Positions 1-11,774 of a stretch of DNA of 64,000 bases are shown in pieces. The translations under genes and the position numbers were made by a program. This stretch comes from Nelumbo lutea (Eukaryota > Streptophyta > Magnoliopsida > Proteales > Nelumbonaceae): contig JAKGHH010000002.1 of the NCBI GenBank assembly GCA_022828595.1, forward strand, positions 106,203,254 to 106,267,253, written 5' to 3'. Position 1 is the stretch's first letter; each line of letters starts with the position of its first letter. Below the pieces are notes generated by a model. It saw only the letters and a list, made by a program, of their open reading frames with translations, had not been told where the DNA came from and did not search any database.

Positions 1-180
1 AGCTGATAACCATCAAGAAATTCTTACCAAAAAAAACCTGATAACCATCAAGAAAAAAAAAAAAAAAAACTATACAGTGACAAAAAGCGGATTGTATCAA
101 ACAAAGTTTGTGGAATTCAACTTTCAATCTAACACAATTATATTTAGCATTGAACCATATGCAAGGTACAAAATAAGAAT

Positions 181-894
181 TGATGAAGGGTGATTTGGCC
201 CGACCTAGTAAAGAGGGGACACATGGACATAATCTGACCAAGAGATGACAATTCAGCCTAACACAACCAGTTCGCAATAGACCGAACTCGGATATTCAAC
301 CACCTTGGGATAGAGTAACCTTGCGACAGCTCGGACGAGATCACCTCGGTGCCAGATCACAACAGATCACTTCGATCCCAAAACACTTCGGCATTCAACT
401 CAGTTCGGAACCTAAAAGCATGACCTCGGGGTTACCAACTCCGAACTACTACGTGGTGACCCCGAAAATCCTTCTAGTGGATTCCGAACCGCCTGGGATC
501 ACTACGCGCAACAGCTATCATTATCTCCTCCCTGCTCGATTCGGGCGGAATTGATAAGCCTTATCAGTTGACAACATTATCCCTTAATTAATGAAGAGAC
601 GGATCTCATTGTGACAAATATCCCGGAACTGATCCGCGAAACCCACAAGGACTCAGCTATATAAAGGCTCCAACCCCAGGGGCATGAGGTATGCGTGATT
701 TCTCTGCTCTCTAGCCTTCTACATTCTTAAGCTATTTTAGCTCACAACAAGTTTACTAACTTAAGCATCGGAAAGACCTTGCTGGGCTAGTCACCCTGAT
801 TTCTCTAGTCGTCCTCTTGCAAATCAACCTAGTCTGTTGTCTGACTGGAAGGTAGGTTACCTCCAGCAGGGAACAGTTAGATCGCGCTACATCA
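181..894 (+). mobile_element. Solo LTR of a gypsy-like retrotransposon
   Basis: The segment begins TGATGAAGGG and ends GCTACATCA, so its termini are the inverted pair TGATG/CATCA. It is flanked on both sides by AGAAT (176-180 and 895-899), a perfect 5-bp target duplication, with no internal retroviral region, so it is a solo LTR left by LTR-LTR recombination. A TATA box (TATATAAAG, 658-666) and a downstream R/U5-like stretch (ACTTAAGCATCGGAAAG near 760) fit LTR anatomy. The opening bases match the LTR at 14990, so the two belong to related families. Confidence 0.88.
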
Positions 895-1429
895 AGAATA
901 AACAAATTAAACCAGCTAAATAAATTACTGACAAAGTGGAATAAATAAGAGCAATTATTAAAAAATGGAAAAAAAATGTGAACAAAAGAAAGGAGATGGT
1001 AATAGTACTTGCAAAATCATTTTGGTATTTGATCATTGTTATTCAAGGACAAGTTTTCCATTAAACGAAATGGTATTAGTAATATGAACAAATAAATAAT
1101 AAGTATAATCTCTTTCTCATTACCTTTTCTAACGGAAAGGACGTGCTCTTGAATCTTGGAACAACACTAAATAATGAGTGCTATCATTCACTATTACATT
1201 GCTAAGGCAATGAGAATGAAGGAAGGCCTTGCCTAGGAGGACAATTTACATACTTTAATTGGATCAATTGTTCACACATATATTGACATGTGTCAAATAA
1301 TTAATATTTATTTATATGTTAAAACTTAAAATTTTATATCTTATATAAAATATGAAACATTTTGTATAAAATAAAAAATATTTGTATTTGTATAACATAT
1401 ATAATATAATGTTATAAAAATATACATTA
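895..1429. other. AT-rich intergenic stretch, nothing recognised
   Basis: AT-rich DNA between the solo LTR and a degenerate tandem array. I see no coding potential or element ends. Confidence 0.5.
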
Positions 1430-2640
1430 TATTATATTATAGGTTGGGTTAATGGTTCAACCTTTCAGGTCAAATGGGTTAACCCATAATGTAAAATTAA
1501 AAAACAAAATTTTTAAAAATAGAATAATATAAAAAATATGGAACAATTTTGGGAACATCTATAATATTATATATTAATCACATAAACAAAAATAACTGTG
1601 ATAAACAATAATTATTTTATTAATGATATAAATGAAAAATGCAACAATTTTCACACCTAGATGTCAGGTCAATGATCTAACCTTCCGGGTCAAATGGATC
1701 AATTTATGATGTTATAATTAAGTATTCAATATTAAAAGTATGTATAAAAACTCAAAGAAAAATATAAACTTTGTATAAAGCATTTTGATACATTTCTAAT
1801 GTTATATATTCACCATTTTAAACAAAAATAAATGTAAAAATAAGAATTAGTTTATTAATGATGAAAATGGAATACAAGATTTAAAATCAATCGAAGAAAA
1901 CAACATGGTTTTTCCATCCATGTGGTGGATTAGTGGTTCAACTATCCATATCAAATGGGTCAACACATGATGTTCTTATTAAATAATAAAACATATAAAG
2001 TTTTAGAAAAAATTGAAATTCTTAGGTAAATTTGGGTACATTCTACAATATTATATATTTATCATATAAAAAAGTGTGATAAATGAAAATTGTTTTTATT
2101 AATGATGGAAATTGGATAAAAATTATAAAAAAAAATTAATCGCATGAATGTGTAACACATGGCCCTATAAAACATGTCAAATGGTTAATGATTCAATTAT
2201 CTAGGCCACCATAGGCAAGTGGTTTCATGTTTAATGGACCTACAATCCTGAATTAGGTGGTGGATTGATCAATCTAATCAATTGATTTGTCCACAATATT
2301 AAAAACCAATATTCAAACAATATATTGAAATTGCATTTCCTCCTAGTAATAAGTAATTTCTATTATATGTCAAATTGAATAATAAAAAAATTTATAGAAA
2401 ATTTTGAACATGTAATTAATATTACATATTATTCACATTAAATAAAAGTATATTTGAAAAAAAAAATGAGAATTATTGTTAGTAAGTATAGAAATAGATC
2501 AAAATACAAATAAAAGTGAATTAATTTCTTAACCATAGTCCATTGACCTAGTCAAATAGGTGAATGATTCAATGGCCATTTGGTCGTTGACCAAATCAAT
2601 GATTTTTTACAACAAATTGGTTTAAGTTAAAACATACTCA
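1430..2640 (+). repeat. Degenerate tandem array, about 240-bp unit
   Basis: A phrase of the type GGTCAAATGGGTTAACCCAT recurs near 1465, 1685, 1950, 2175 and 2550. Each is followed by similar AT-rich text with ATAATATTATATATT, AAACAAAAATA and TTATTAATGAT. Units are strongly diverged, so copy number (about five) and borders are approximate. The same text in reverse orientation is found at about 7330-7990, on the far side of the CACTA element. Confidence 0.6.
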
Positions 2641-3134
2641 AAGAATATGTCCAAGTGGCAAACTAATAAATCCAACTGCATATTAAAAAAATTGATATAA
2701 ATTATAAGAACATTTGAAATTAGGTCATTGAGTTGAAAAACAACATATCCACCATTACACCATGCTTTGATCACTTTTCTTTGTTCCATAAATTCTTATA
2801 AAAATGCTAATATATATGATTTAATGAGAGAAATTTGAATGAGAATAAAGTGTTTGTTCAAATTAGATTTATGTCTTTTTAATCAGAGAGGGACCAAATT
2901 AAAAAATTGGCACTACAACAAAATTGACCTATAGTGGCGGATTGTCAAGCCATGTATTTATATTCGCCACTAAATATACAATATTTTGCGGCAATTTTAT
3001 AAAAGCACCACTATAAATATGATATAGCCACAATTAGTTTAGCGACACTTTGGAAAATTCCACTATATATATTTTGTTAGTGGCAATTATTCATAAGCGC
3101 CACTAAACACCAATAGCAGTTGCTCGTTAAACAG

Positions 3135-3796
3135 TAGAGGTGTAAAGTGGGCCATGCTGTGGGCCGTGTCGGGCCAACACCCAAACTTTTCATTGGGGAG
3201 GCCGGCACGGCCCGTGACAGCCTACGGGCCGTGCTGCCCTCTCCGGTGAAAAGTTTGGCCAGGGTCGGCCTGGCATGGCCCAAGCCCGAGTGTGCCCGTG
3301 TCGTGTTGCAAGCTAGGCTGGCTCGTGGGTCAAGCCTTGGCCCAAACCGGGCCACGGATCGGGCCAAAGCTATTTTTGCCTATTTATTTAAAAATTTTGA
3401 AAAAAAAACTTAAAATTCTGATGTATATAATTGCTTATATATATAATAATTAAATAAATTAATATAATAAATTAAAAACAATTATTTATTTTATTAATAT
3501 ATTTATACTATATATTATTATATAATTATAATTTATATAATATATTATATATTATATATAAATATATATAAAATATAAATAAATAGTATATATGGGTCAT
3601 GCTGAGTCGTGTCGTGAGCCAGGCCACAGGTTACGAACAACAGGGCCCGCTTGGTCGTGTCATACCGGCCTGGCTCATAGCATCACACGGACCATTGTGA
3701 TGGGCCTGGCACGGCCCGCGTGACATCGTGTCAGACCGTATTGGGCCAGTCCAGAGTGGGGTTGGTCCGCAGGTGGCACAGGTTTTTTGCCCTCTA
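3135..3796. mobile_element. hAT-like non-autonomous element nested in the CACTA
   Basis: The ends are TAGAGGTGTAAAG and TTTTGCCCTCTA. Flanks are TTAAACAG (3127-3134) and TTAAACAC (3797-3804), an 8-bp target duplication with one mismatch. Terminal parts are rich in GGCCCGG/GGGCC words and the middle is almost pure AT. There is no transposase. It sits wholly inside the CACTA, so it arrived later. Confidence 0.85.
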
Positions 3797-4016
3797 TTAA
3801 ACACCTAGATCAACGGCTTGGATCATTTTAGATCATTTAACAAATGAAAAAAAAAAAAAAAAACATATTGCGCGGGTTTTTTGCCCGCGTTGAATGAACT
3901 CTCCCACAATATTCGACGATTGAGTTCTTCATCGTCCCCAACTCAACTCTACTCTCTCCTGCAATCGCCTTGCATGCTTTCTCCTCAAGAATAACAGGTA
4001 CGGTTTCTTTCTTTCT

Positions 4017-4054
4017 AGCTTCTTCTTCTTCTTCTTCTTCTTCTTCTTCTTCTT
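4017..4054. repeat. (CTT)n microsatellite
   Basis: About twelve CTT repeats within the CACTA interior, just before a tandemly duplicated segment. Confidence 0.9.
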
Positions 4055-4087
4055 GTCTACAATGGAACGGGTAAAGCTAATGGTTGG

Positions 4088-4463
4088 AACCGATTAGGGT
4101 AATCACGTTTTTTGTTTGTGCATGATCGATGAAATCTAGAAATTTTATTTCTAACCTTTTGTCTTCTTCTTTGCAATCAAACAAGGCAACATCTTTTTCT
4201 TCTTATCTGCAACCGAGTAGGTAATGTAATCGTTGAAACCGAACAAGGCAACCACACCACACTTTATTTGTTCGTGACTACTCTATTCGGTTTCAATCGA
4301 ATAGGGTAATCAAGTTCCTGTTTGTGCATCATTGATGAAATCTGGATTTTTTTTTTCACCTTTTGTCTTCTTCTTTGCAATCAAACAGGGCAACCTCTTC
4401 TTCTTCTTGTCTGCAACCGATTAGGTATTGTAATCATTGAAACCGAACAGGGCAACGGAAGAG
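4088..4463 (+). repeat. Two-copy tandem duplication inside the CACTA
   Basis: A segment starting GGGTAATCACGTTTTTTG and running through TTTGTGCATGATCGATGAAA and CTTTGCAATCAAAC is repeated about 205 bp downstream with a few substitutions. It looks like non-coding leader or intron sequence of the transposon. Confidence 0.7.
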
Positions 4464-5620
4464 TGACCATTTGAATCATTTAAGCAAGGTTTCTTGACCC
4501 TCTGTATTCTAAGGTGCTTAGTATACTGTTTACGTTGGTTTCCGTAGATTGCTTCAGAACTGAATTCTGATTTCTGCAATTTTTACTTGACCCTCCGTGT
4601 TCTCTACGTTTATATTGCTCTTAGATCTGAGTAATTTGTCAATTGTTGTAAAGTAAATCCAGTTCATGCTGAGTTTGTAAGCTGAGTAATTTGCATAGTT
4701 CTTTGGCTTTCTTTTGAATGATACTTTCAAACATGAGATTTAATCTTGCTTGCATTTCGTTATATGGAGATATAAATTTAATTCTGGGTTTTTGTATTTG
4801 TTATTTGATCTTGCTTAATGTATCTTCATATTAATTTTTTTCTTCTTTTCGTGGTAATTGATTAGAAGCTTATTTGATTAATATTGATGGTTAGCTTAAT
4901 AACTTATTCACTACAAGACAAAACAATAAGCAATTCAGTTTAACCTTGTCAAATCAAATGACCCTTAATGTATTGACTTAGTATAAATTGGTTTAAAATA
5001 TAGAGAAGCTTATGCTATCAGAAATTTTTTGTTTGTTGGCTAATACTTTTATAAAAATTCAGCATTGTTCTTATTTTTTTATGATTAGCTGGTTTGTGTT
5101 TTTTTAAAAGAAAAACGTACAATTAATATATGCAGGTTAAGTAGTTAAGTTTATATCCATTTATCTTTTGTACACCAGCCTTTTCTGCTCTTCTTTCAAC
5201 CAACCTTTGTTTGTGAATCCACTTCTACAAGCAAATTCTTCAACTCTAAGTCCTTGCTATAAGCTAGAGTCTATCAAGCACTGCTTGGCTTTAGTATCCT
5301 TACAATCTTTTTGTTTTCTTTTACCTATGATACCAATTTCTAGTACCAGATCAACTATTGTGATCAAGGAAAGAATTGGACTCCAAGAGCACTGAACTGA
5401 GTTGCCCATGACCCAGTCATACAATTGGCTGGCTATTCTGATTAATTCTTCTAGACTTGAAATTGTTTTCAAAAAGTTCTATTATTCTTCCTATTTTACA
5501 TTCTGAAAATTGTTTAATTTTATTTTAATGTGCTAGGTTGATATAACACCTAAATGGTCTCAAAGTCGGCAGGTGGATGATGTTGCTCAAAAAAAGAATG
5601 TGAATGAAATAAGGAACTCG

Positions 5621-5780
5621 ATGAATATAAAAAAAAGGTTGCACGCTTAGAGCAAACAATGGCAACTTTAGTTTCAATAAATACATCTATTAATCCTACC
5701 AACCAAAATGCAGTTGCACCTTCTCCTCGAGAACATTATTCCTCAACGTCAAGTCACTTAGCTACAACCCTTGAGGTAAG
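5621..5780 (+). pseudogene. Remnant of a CACTA transposon-encoded protein
   Basis: A frame starting about 5621 reads EYKKKVARLEQTMATLVS and continues about 50 residues to TTLE, where GTAAGT gives a plausible splice donor. A short coiled-coil-like tail of this kind is known at the end of plant En/Spm (Transposase_24-type) proteins; that assignment is inferred from context and style, not a firm match. No transposase core is seen upstream. Confidence 0.4.
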
Positions 5781-6942
5781 TAAATGAAACATATACAAAC
5801 TAGTTTATGACTATGTTTTTGAAATTTAACATTGTTTTAAACTTGATATTATTATATAGCTTCTGCTCCATCAATTTTGAGCACCCCACTTCAAAACAAT
5901 AGACCCATGAATCCCAGAGGCATGAATAAGGCATGTTTATATGCAATTTAATATACATGACCTTAATTTTTAATTTTTTAATTTTTTTCTCAGGTTGATT
6001 ATGTAAACAAGACACAACAATAGGCAGATGGGAGCATGATTTGAAGAAGTCATAGTTTTTACATTTTTTTGGTTTGATATGTAACAAAACAATCAATTAT
6101 TATACATTTATTATGATGGATGTATAGAAACTTTAAAATTTGGATATATATATGGATATATTATATTTTGTTATTGAATTACTTGTAGTTTAAAGTTACA
6201 AATACAAAAATATGATATTTTGCATCAACAGATTGTACAAGTTTGACAACTTACAAAGTTATTATTATTTAAATTAATCTGTACAAATTAATACAGCGGC
6301 GGTTATAATCGCCATTATACATCACCTATATCTGCCATTATAAATATATTAACTTTTATAGTGGCAGATATAACCACAGTTCTACATAGAATATATGAAA
6401 CAAAATAGTTTATAACAGTGGTTATATCTGTCGCTATATATACAATATACACCACAAATTAATTTATAGCGGCAGATATAACCACTATAGATATGCCACC
6501 AATTAATTTATAGTGACGAATACAATTGTAGCTATATGTAATATATATGTCACAGATTTGGTTATAGTGGCGATTATATCCGTCGTTATATGTTTTATAC
6601 TGACGAAATATTACCTTTGGTAGCGGTTATAAATACCATTATGTCATATACATATGTCATGATTTTGATCTATAGTGGTGGATTATTGGTCGCTATCGAT
6701 TAATTTGACAATGAATGCTATATTTTTAGTGACATATTTTTGCCGTTAATTGTTGCATTTGCATTGCTAAATTATAGGGATTTAGTGGTGGATGTTCTAT
6801 GTGCCGCAATTTATTTTACCGACGCGACTGTAGCAACGGAAGTGTAATTGCCACTAATATGTCGTTATACTCCTATAGCGGTGTATATCGGATGCTGTAG
6901 CGGTGAATAGATCCGTCGTTGTAGGTCAGTTTTCTTGTAGTG

Positions 6943-8063
6943 TGGAGAATTTTAATTGAATAAAAGTTTCACTCTGTTTTGCACTTTTAATAATACTAGC
7001 AAGTGAGCACATGTTTTGCACGTGGTCATTCTAGATGATGATAATGATAATAAAAATGTATCCAAAATTTTCTATGAATTTTATGTATATTTTATTTTTT
7101 GTTTTTATATTTTTTTGTTTCTTATTATTAATCGGATATGGATTAAAAATCTACATCTGATTACAAAGTACCTCATCCAAATATGTGATAATTTGATCGA
7201 GTTGTGAAGTTTCAAGTATCATTGATAGGCCTACTTGTTTGGCTAAGTTCTTCTTTTTGTAATATTTAGTTTTTTGGTATATCTTTTTATTTTTTAGTCA
7301 TTTATCAAAACATGTAAGATTTAAATAGAGGGAATTGAATGGGATGAAAAATAGTAGTTTAATTTACACTTTAAACATTATATTTAAGTATGGACTAAAT
7401 TCAAAAATAAGTATTTTAGTCATAAGAAAGTTTCACAAATCTTATTCATATTTTTAATGTAGTGTAAATATATAATTATAGATGTGTTCAATTTTTTCTA
7501 TAATTATTTTGTATTTTTGTGTGTAAGAATAATTCTAATATGTCACACTTATTTTTTTTTGTTTAATATGAGAAATATATGATATTATATATGCGACTAA
7601 TTTTTTTTTTTTGCAAAATTTGTGTACTTTTTCATTTTTATATTTTTATATATTATTAAATTTATCATTTATTCATGACATTAAAGGTTAACATGTTTGA
7701 CCCAAAATTTGAACTATTGATCTTTTCCAAATTGTAAAATAATTTCATTTTTGGTTAGTTCTAAATTATGTATTTCATTTTCATTACTAATAAAATAGTT
7801 ATTGTTTATTGCACTTATTTTTCTAATTTGATATAAAAATATCACAAATGTGTCTAATTTTTTTTTATATTTTTTGTAAGTTTCTATATTTATTTCTATT
7901 TTAAAAACTTTATTACCTAACTATGACTTCGTAGGTTGATCAATTTGGTTCGAATGGTTAAATTGTTTAGCCACCACTTAGATTAAAATTGGTTTTGTTT
8001 TTTAGTCAGTTTTTAAATATATGGGCCTATATTATTAAAAATATTAACACAAATCTAATTTAG
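6943..8063. repeat. AT-rich repeat copies inverted relative to 1430-2640
   Basis: No gene. The reverse complement of about 7330-7990 resembles the left array, with GGGTCAAACATGTTAACC, AACAATAACTATTTTATTAG and a CAATTTAACCATTCGAACC-type phrase. The CACTA element therefore lies between oppositely oriented copies of one repeat family. Confidence 0.5.
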
Positions 8064-8348
8064 AGGGCGTTTGGTTCCGTTTACATTTATTGAGTAAACG
8101 TTTTATACTTGTGTGGTTGCAAAACCGAGGAAAGCAATTAATGAGGGTGTTTATGACACAAACGCCATTAAGCACCACATCAACAAAGTGCCAATAAATG
8201 CCTACCCATTTTAGAAAGCTCCAAAATGAAGCTTATTGAAATGGGAGAGGCGCACAGAAATCGATGTTTACTTTTAATGAGGCATTTGTTGACGGGGTGC
8301 CTGTGTGGCAGTGTTTACTCAATAAATGTAAACGAAACCAAAAACACC
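8064..8348. mobile_element. Tourist-like MITE (PIF/Harbinger type)
   Basis: Inverted termini GGCGTTTGGTTCCGTTTACA and the complement of GTTTCGTTTACATTTATTGA extend about 35 bp. The element is 285 bp with no coding capacity. The GG(C/T)GTTTGG terminus is typical of Tourist-like MITEs. A 3-bp target duplication could not be settled by eye. A partial relative lies at 36727-36925. Confidence 0.7.
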
Positions 8349-8574
8349 AAAAAATTTTAATAAGACAAAATCGGAATTAATAATTCAGGTATAAGGCTTA
8401 ATGAGAAAGGATTAAATGAAGTGGGAAGTAATAATTAAAGTTACATTTTCAACAATACCATTAGAGATGGAATAAATACATAATTATGGACATTTTAGTA
8501 GTCATAAAAAATGACATTAAAGATTTAAAGTAGAGGGTAATTTTAGTCCAAACAAAATTTTACATTGCATTCAC

Positions 8575-8636
<62 letters not shown>
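8575..8636. repeat. (AT)n(GT)n compound microsatellite
   Basis: Roughly 24 bp of AT repeats pass directly into GT repeats and then GTAT repeats. Confidence 0.92.
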
Positions 8637-8638
<2 letters not shown>

Positions 8639-9509
8639 AATATATAGCATATAAGTATAGATATAAATTTTACAAGTGGCAAATTTTGATTTTGTGCGGT
8701 GGGTACTCAAAGGACAGGCAGCCTAAGTAATCTCTTTAGTGGAAAATTATTCAAAAAGACCAAAGATATTGTCATTCAGCTAAAAAATAACTTTCCAATA
8801 GCATCTTTTGGTAGCTTCTTCATTGTTGAACATGGTTCAGTTGAAATTGCTCAATCAAAGTTTCAACCTTACTAAATACCATTATACAAAGGCCAATATT
8901 TAAATATCAATATGATACATCTTTGTAAAATTATAAACGATCTCACACTTCATGTAAAACCCTCTAAAAAAAGGATATCAACCATATCAATACACACTAA
9001 TATGTATCCATAATTTAATCCTGTTTGTGTAAGAAAGAATTCAATCTATTGCACACCACTATTAAGGAGAATATGCTATTTAATTATTTCATGGGGCAGT
9101 GGGCCATGACCTACTTATATAATGTAGATACTAATAGCAAGTTGCAATGGCAATAGTAGAAAAGATCCCTGAATTTGAGTTTAAGCCAGAAGGAACACAG
9201 TTTTGAAGGGAAGCACACAGACAAGCAGATTTTTATTTTAATCAAGCATCTGGTGATCTCCCATCTCGACTACAGACATTCAATATTATCTGTGGACGGA
9301 TGAGAAAAGGCCGAAATTGTTGAAAGATACAGAGGCGGCCTCTTTTTCATACTTAAGCACGACATGAATCCAAGCATACAGAGTGGTAGAGAGCAAGTCA
9401 AAACCAATGAATTCCCGTCACTACCTCCATAAATTAATGACTGATCCCTTCCATGTTTCTCAGATCCAAACTGGAATAGTCTCATTCCATCCACAGAGGA
9501 GAATTGAAT
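8637..9509 (+). promoter_or_regulatory. Upstream region of the first PGIP gene
   Basis: No other gene is seen in this 870-bp stretch. CTTATATAATG occurs near 9113 and a weaker CCATAAATTAATG near 9428, about 75 bp before the ATG, the spacing seen in the other PGIP genes. Neither is a convincing TATA box by itself. Confidence 0.3.
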
Positions 9510-10457
9510 ATGGAACTTCGCAGTAGTGCCTTGTCAAATTCTCTTTTCCACCTTCTCCTCCTTTTCCTCATTTCATCTTCTCTCCCATCTCTCACTCTCT
9601 CAGCCACCGTTCGCTGCAACCCACATGACAAATATGCCCTCCTAACATTCAAGAAATCCCTGAACAATCCCAGCGACCTCGCTTCCTGGATTCCCAACAC
9701 CGACTGTTGCAACTGGACCTACATTAAGTGCGACCCCAACACCAATCGCGTTACCCAGGTCTCCATCAATCGAGCTAGCATCTCCGACGAAATACCAGCA
9801 GCCATCGGCGACCTCTTCTACCTCGATACCCTCGTCTTGAACAATATGAACCTCACCGGTTCAATCCCCTACTCCATTACCAAGCTTCAACACCTCAGAC
9901 GTCTCACTATCAGCGAGACCACTCTATCGACCCGCATCCCTCAATTCCTCGGCCAAGTCAAAAGCCTACAGTATCTCATTCTCTCCGTCAACCAACTCTA
10001 CGGTCCGATCCCGGCTTCCCTTGCAAACCTCAACAAATTGGTAAGTCTTCAACTGCAAGGAAACAAACTCTCGGGCAAGATTCCCAAGTCGCTAGGCAAG
10101 TTGAATCTCGACTCGATTATTCTGCTCAATAACAAGCTCGTCGGGGATGCATCCATGCTTCTTAGGGCCGACGCAGCACCAACGTGGATCAATTTGTCGA
10201 GGAACCGGCTCGATTTTGATCTGTCAAAAGTGAGGTTTCCATTGAACTTGACGTTCTTGGATTTGTCACATAACAGGATCCGAGGAAGCATTCCGAAGCA
10301 GATAACGGAGTTGGATTCGATACTGGTGATGGACTTCAGCTATAACCGGCTCTGCGGAAAGATTCCGTTCGGTGGAAAGATGCAGGATCAAGGTGAGTAC
10401 CCGTTTCTCCATAACCGGTGTTTGTGTGGCCCGCCTCTCCCCAACAGCTGTAAGTAG
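9510..10457 (+). CDS. PGIP: PGIP-like LRR protein, one repeat short
   Basis: This single-exon frame encodes 315 residues of a polygalacturonase-inhibiting protein, an apoplastic LRR protein that binds fungal endo-polygalacturonases. The first ATG in frame is at 9510. Residues 1-32 form a hydrophobic signal peptide. The N-terminal cap has Cys36, Cys66-Cys67 and Cys74 in CNPHDKYALL and TDCCNW. LRRs of about 24 residues (LxxLxLxxNxLxGxIP) follow, and the C-cap has four cysteines in NRLCGKIP and CLCGPPLP. Family members here are 334-342 residues. This one misses about 25 around the seventh LRR: GNKLSGKIPKSLGKLN runs directly into the SIILLNNKLVGDAS repeat, so it has nine LRRs rather than ten. The frame stays open, so it may be functional with altered specificity. 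PGIP family membership is sure; inhibition of any given enzyme is inferred. Confidence 0.95.
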   Translation: MELRSSALSNSLFHLLLLFLISSSLPSLTLSATVRCNPHDKYALLTFKKSLNNPSDLASWIPNTDCCNWTYIKCDPNTNRVTQVSINRASISDEIPAAIGDLFYLDTLVLNNMNLTGSIPYSITKLQHLRRLTISETTLSTRIPQFLGQVKSLQYLILSVNQLYGPIPASLANLNKLVSLQLQGNKLSGKIPKSLGKLNLDSIILLNNKLVGDASMLLRADAAPTWINLSRNRLDFDLSKVRFPLNLTFLDLSHNRIRGSIPKQITELDSILVMDFSYNRLCGKIPFGGKMQDQGEYPFLHNRCLCGPPLPNSCK

Positions 10458-11035
10458 CCCGGCCAGCATGACTGGGAGTTCGAATTTTCCGGTCCAGAAG
10501 TCATGACGCTGAAACTGAGATCCCAAAAATGGCCAGTTAATCGTTTTGATGTGATCTGTGCATTGGCCAGCTTGATCTATATGTTTAGTCAGGGAAAGTT
10601 CGACTTTATATATCAGTTTGCAATATTCCATTTCCAATTTTCCCATCGAGTATTCTTGAGGCTTCCTATAATTGTTTAAAAGTATTTGAATTCGTCCAAA
10701 TTGATTTTGGTTTGGACGGGGTCCAATCCAAAACTGGTTCATTGACAGTTGACACCTTAAAACGGCAGTAAAAAAAAAATAAAGTAAATGAAAAATTACT
10801 TATAAAATGGGGATACGACTTTCAAGGATGACAACCAATAACTTGATAGTTATACTACCGAGGGGCTCGCAAGAAAAGAAAAAGGGATTAGGGGAAAAAT
10901 GGTTAAATAAAATAGTAATATCTAATTCTATATAATGAAGAGAGATGCGAATGGAGTTATTATGGGAAGAAAACAAATGTAAATGTTAATGAATAAAATA
11001 CAATAATAAAATTGAAGTACTCAAATTTAGTAAAT
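10458..11035. other. 3' flank of the first PGIP gene with a hAT fragment
   Basis: Mostly unique AT-rich sequence. At about 10690-10760 the reverse complement matches the start of the element at 31133 (GGATTGGACCC, AATTTGGACGAATT), so it is a short fragment of that hAT-like family. Nothing else is recognised. Confidence 0.5.
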
Positions 11036-11353
11036 GTTTGGCATGCCTTTCGTTTATTAAATAAATGTTTGTACTTGTTTTGTTTTTCAAATGGAGAGAA
11101 AATGTTTGATAAATGTTTTTCTGGATTTATTGACAACTAAACATCACTAGGTACCACATTAGCAGAATAATAAATAAATGCTTTTGCATTGGGGGAAGAG
11201 TTAAAATGAAGATTTCCCAAACAGTTGGCTTGCACGTAAGTCATGACAAAAATTTATCAACAGATATGTTTACAAATAGTATGATGGAATAAATACTAAT
11301 TTAATGATGGCATGACACCGTTTATCAAATAAATGAAAGTCATACCAAACACC
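11036..11353. mobile_element. MITE with GTTTGG termini
   Basis: Inverted termini GTTTGGCATGCCTTTCGTTT and the complement of GTTTGGTATGACTTTCATTT extend about 35 bp. The element is about 318 bp and non-coding, similar in style to the Tourist-like MITE at 8064. The target duplication is unclear. Confidence 0.65.
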
Positions 11354-11369
11354 CTGATAGTTTACAAAA

Positions 11370-11735
11370 AAAAAGAATTCTACCAATAGTAGGCTCAGAA
11401 GCATCCCTTAACCTCGCTATCTACTGCTTCAATTCAAAGTTCTTGGCTATCAACCGCTGAACCAATTGCAATTTCTCGCATCTCAAATAATAACACTTGT
11501 ACTCATCATAGTTTGAATCACCTACATGCACTTGAAAAATAGTTCTAATTGTATTAATAGCCTCTTTAGAAGCCACTTTAATAGATTCATCAACAATTTG
11601 CTAGCGTCCTCTACTGAAAGTGAAATTATCTCTACCCAAAGTTGAGAACAATGATCGAGATAAAGTGCATAGTCTTCTGTTTGAAGCATTTGAAGTGAAA
11701 TTATCCCTACCATTTCAACATCCTCTTCTCCCTCT
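11370..11735 (-). pseudogene. Pseudogene fragment of an unidentified protein
   Basis: On the minus strand a protein-like reading runs from about 11735: EGEEDVEMVGIISLQMLQTE, then DYALYLDHCSQLWVEIISLS. After a frameshift near 11570 it continues EAINTIRTIFQVHVGDSNYD and EYKCYYLRCEKLQLVQRLIA to KNFELKQ, then reads through a stop to IARLRDASEPTIG. The composition is that of a real soluble helical protein. Two in-frame stops (one near the start, one after KNFELKQ) and the frameshift show it is dead. No intron is apparent, so it may be a retrocopy or a single captured exon. I do not recognise the family. Confidence 0.5.
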
Positions 11736-11774
11736 TATTTTATCAAATTGACAAAACCTTCAAAAATTCAAAAT

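Larger units (their letters stand above)
2911..6942. mobile_element. CACTA (En/Spm) DNA transposon, decayed
   Basis: The left end is CACTACAACAAAATTGACCT and the right end is the reverse complement of CACTACAAGAAAACTGACCT. These are inverted repeats of about 30 bp with six mismatches. Both sides carry TGG (2908-2910 and 6943-6945), the 3-bp target duplication typical of CACTA elements. Sub-terminal regions are full of short TAGTGGCG/CGCCACTA motifs in both orientations, also typical. The interior holds only a short coding remnant (5621-5773), so the element is probably non-autonomous. A hAT element is inserted in its left sub-terminal region. Confidence 0.93.

Noticed and set aside
9504..9509. 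Extending the first PGIP frame upstream to the TTG at 9504
   Set aside because: TTG is not a usual start in plant nuclear genes, and ATG at 9510 gives a normal signal peptide.
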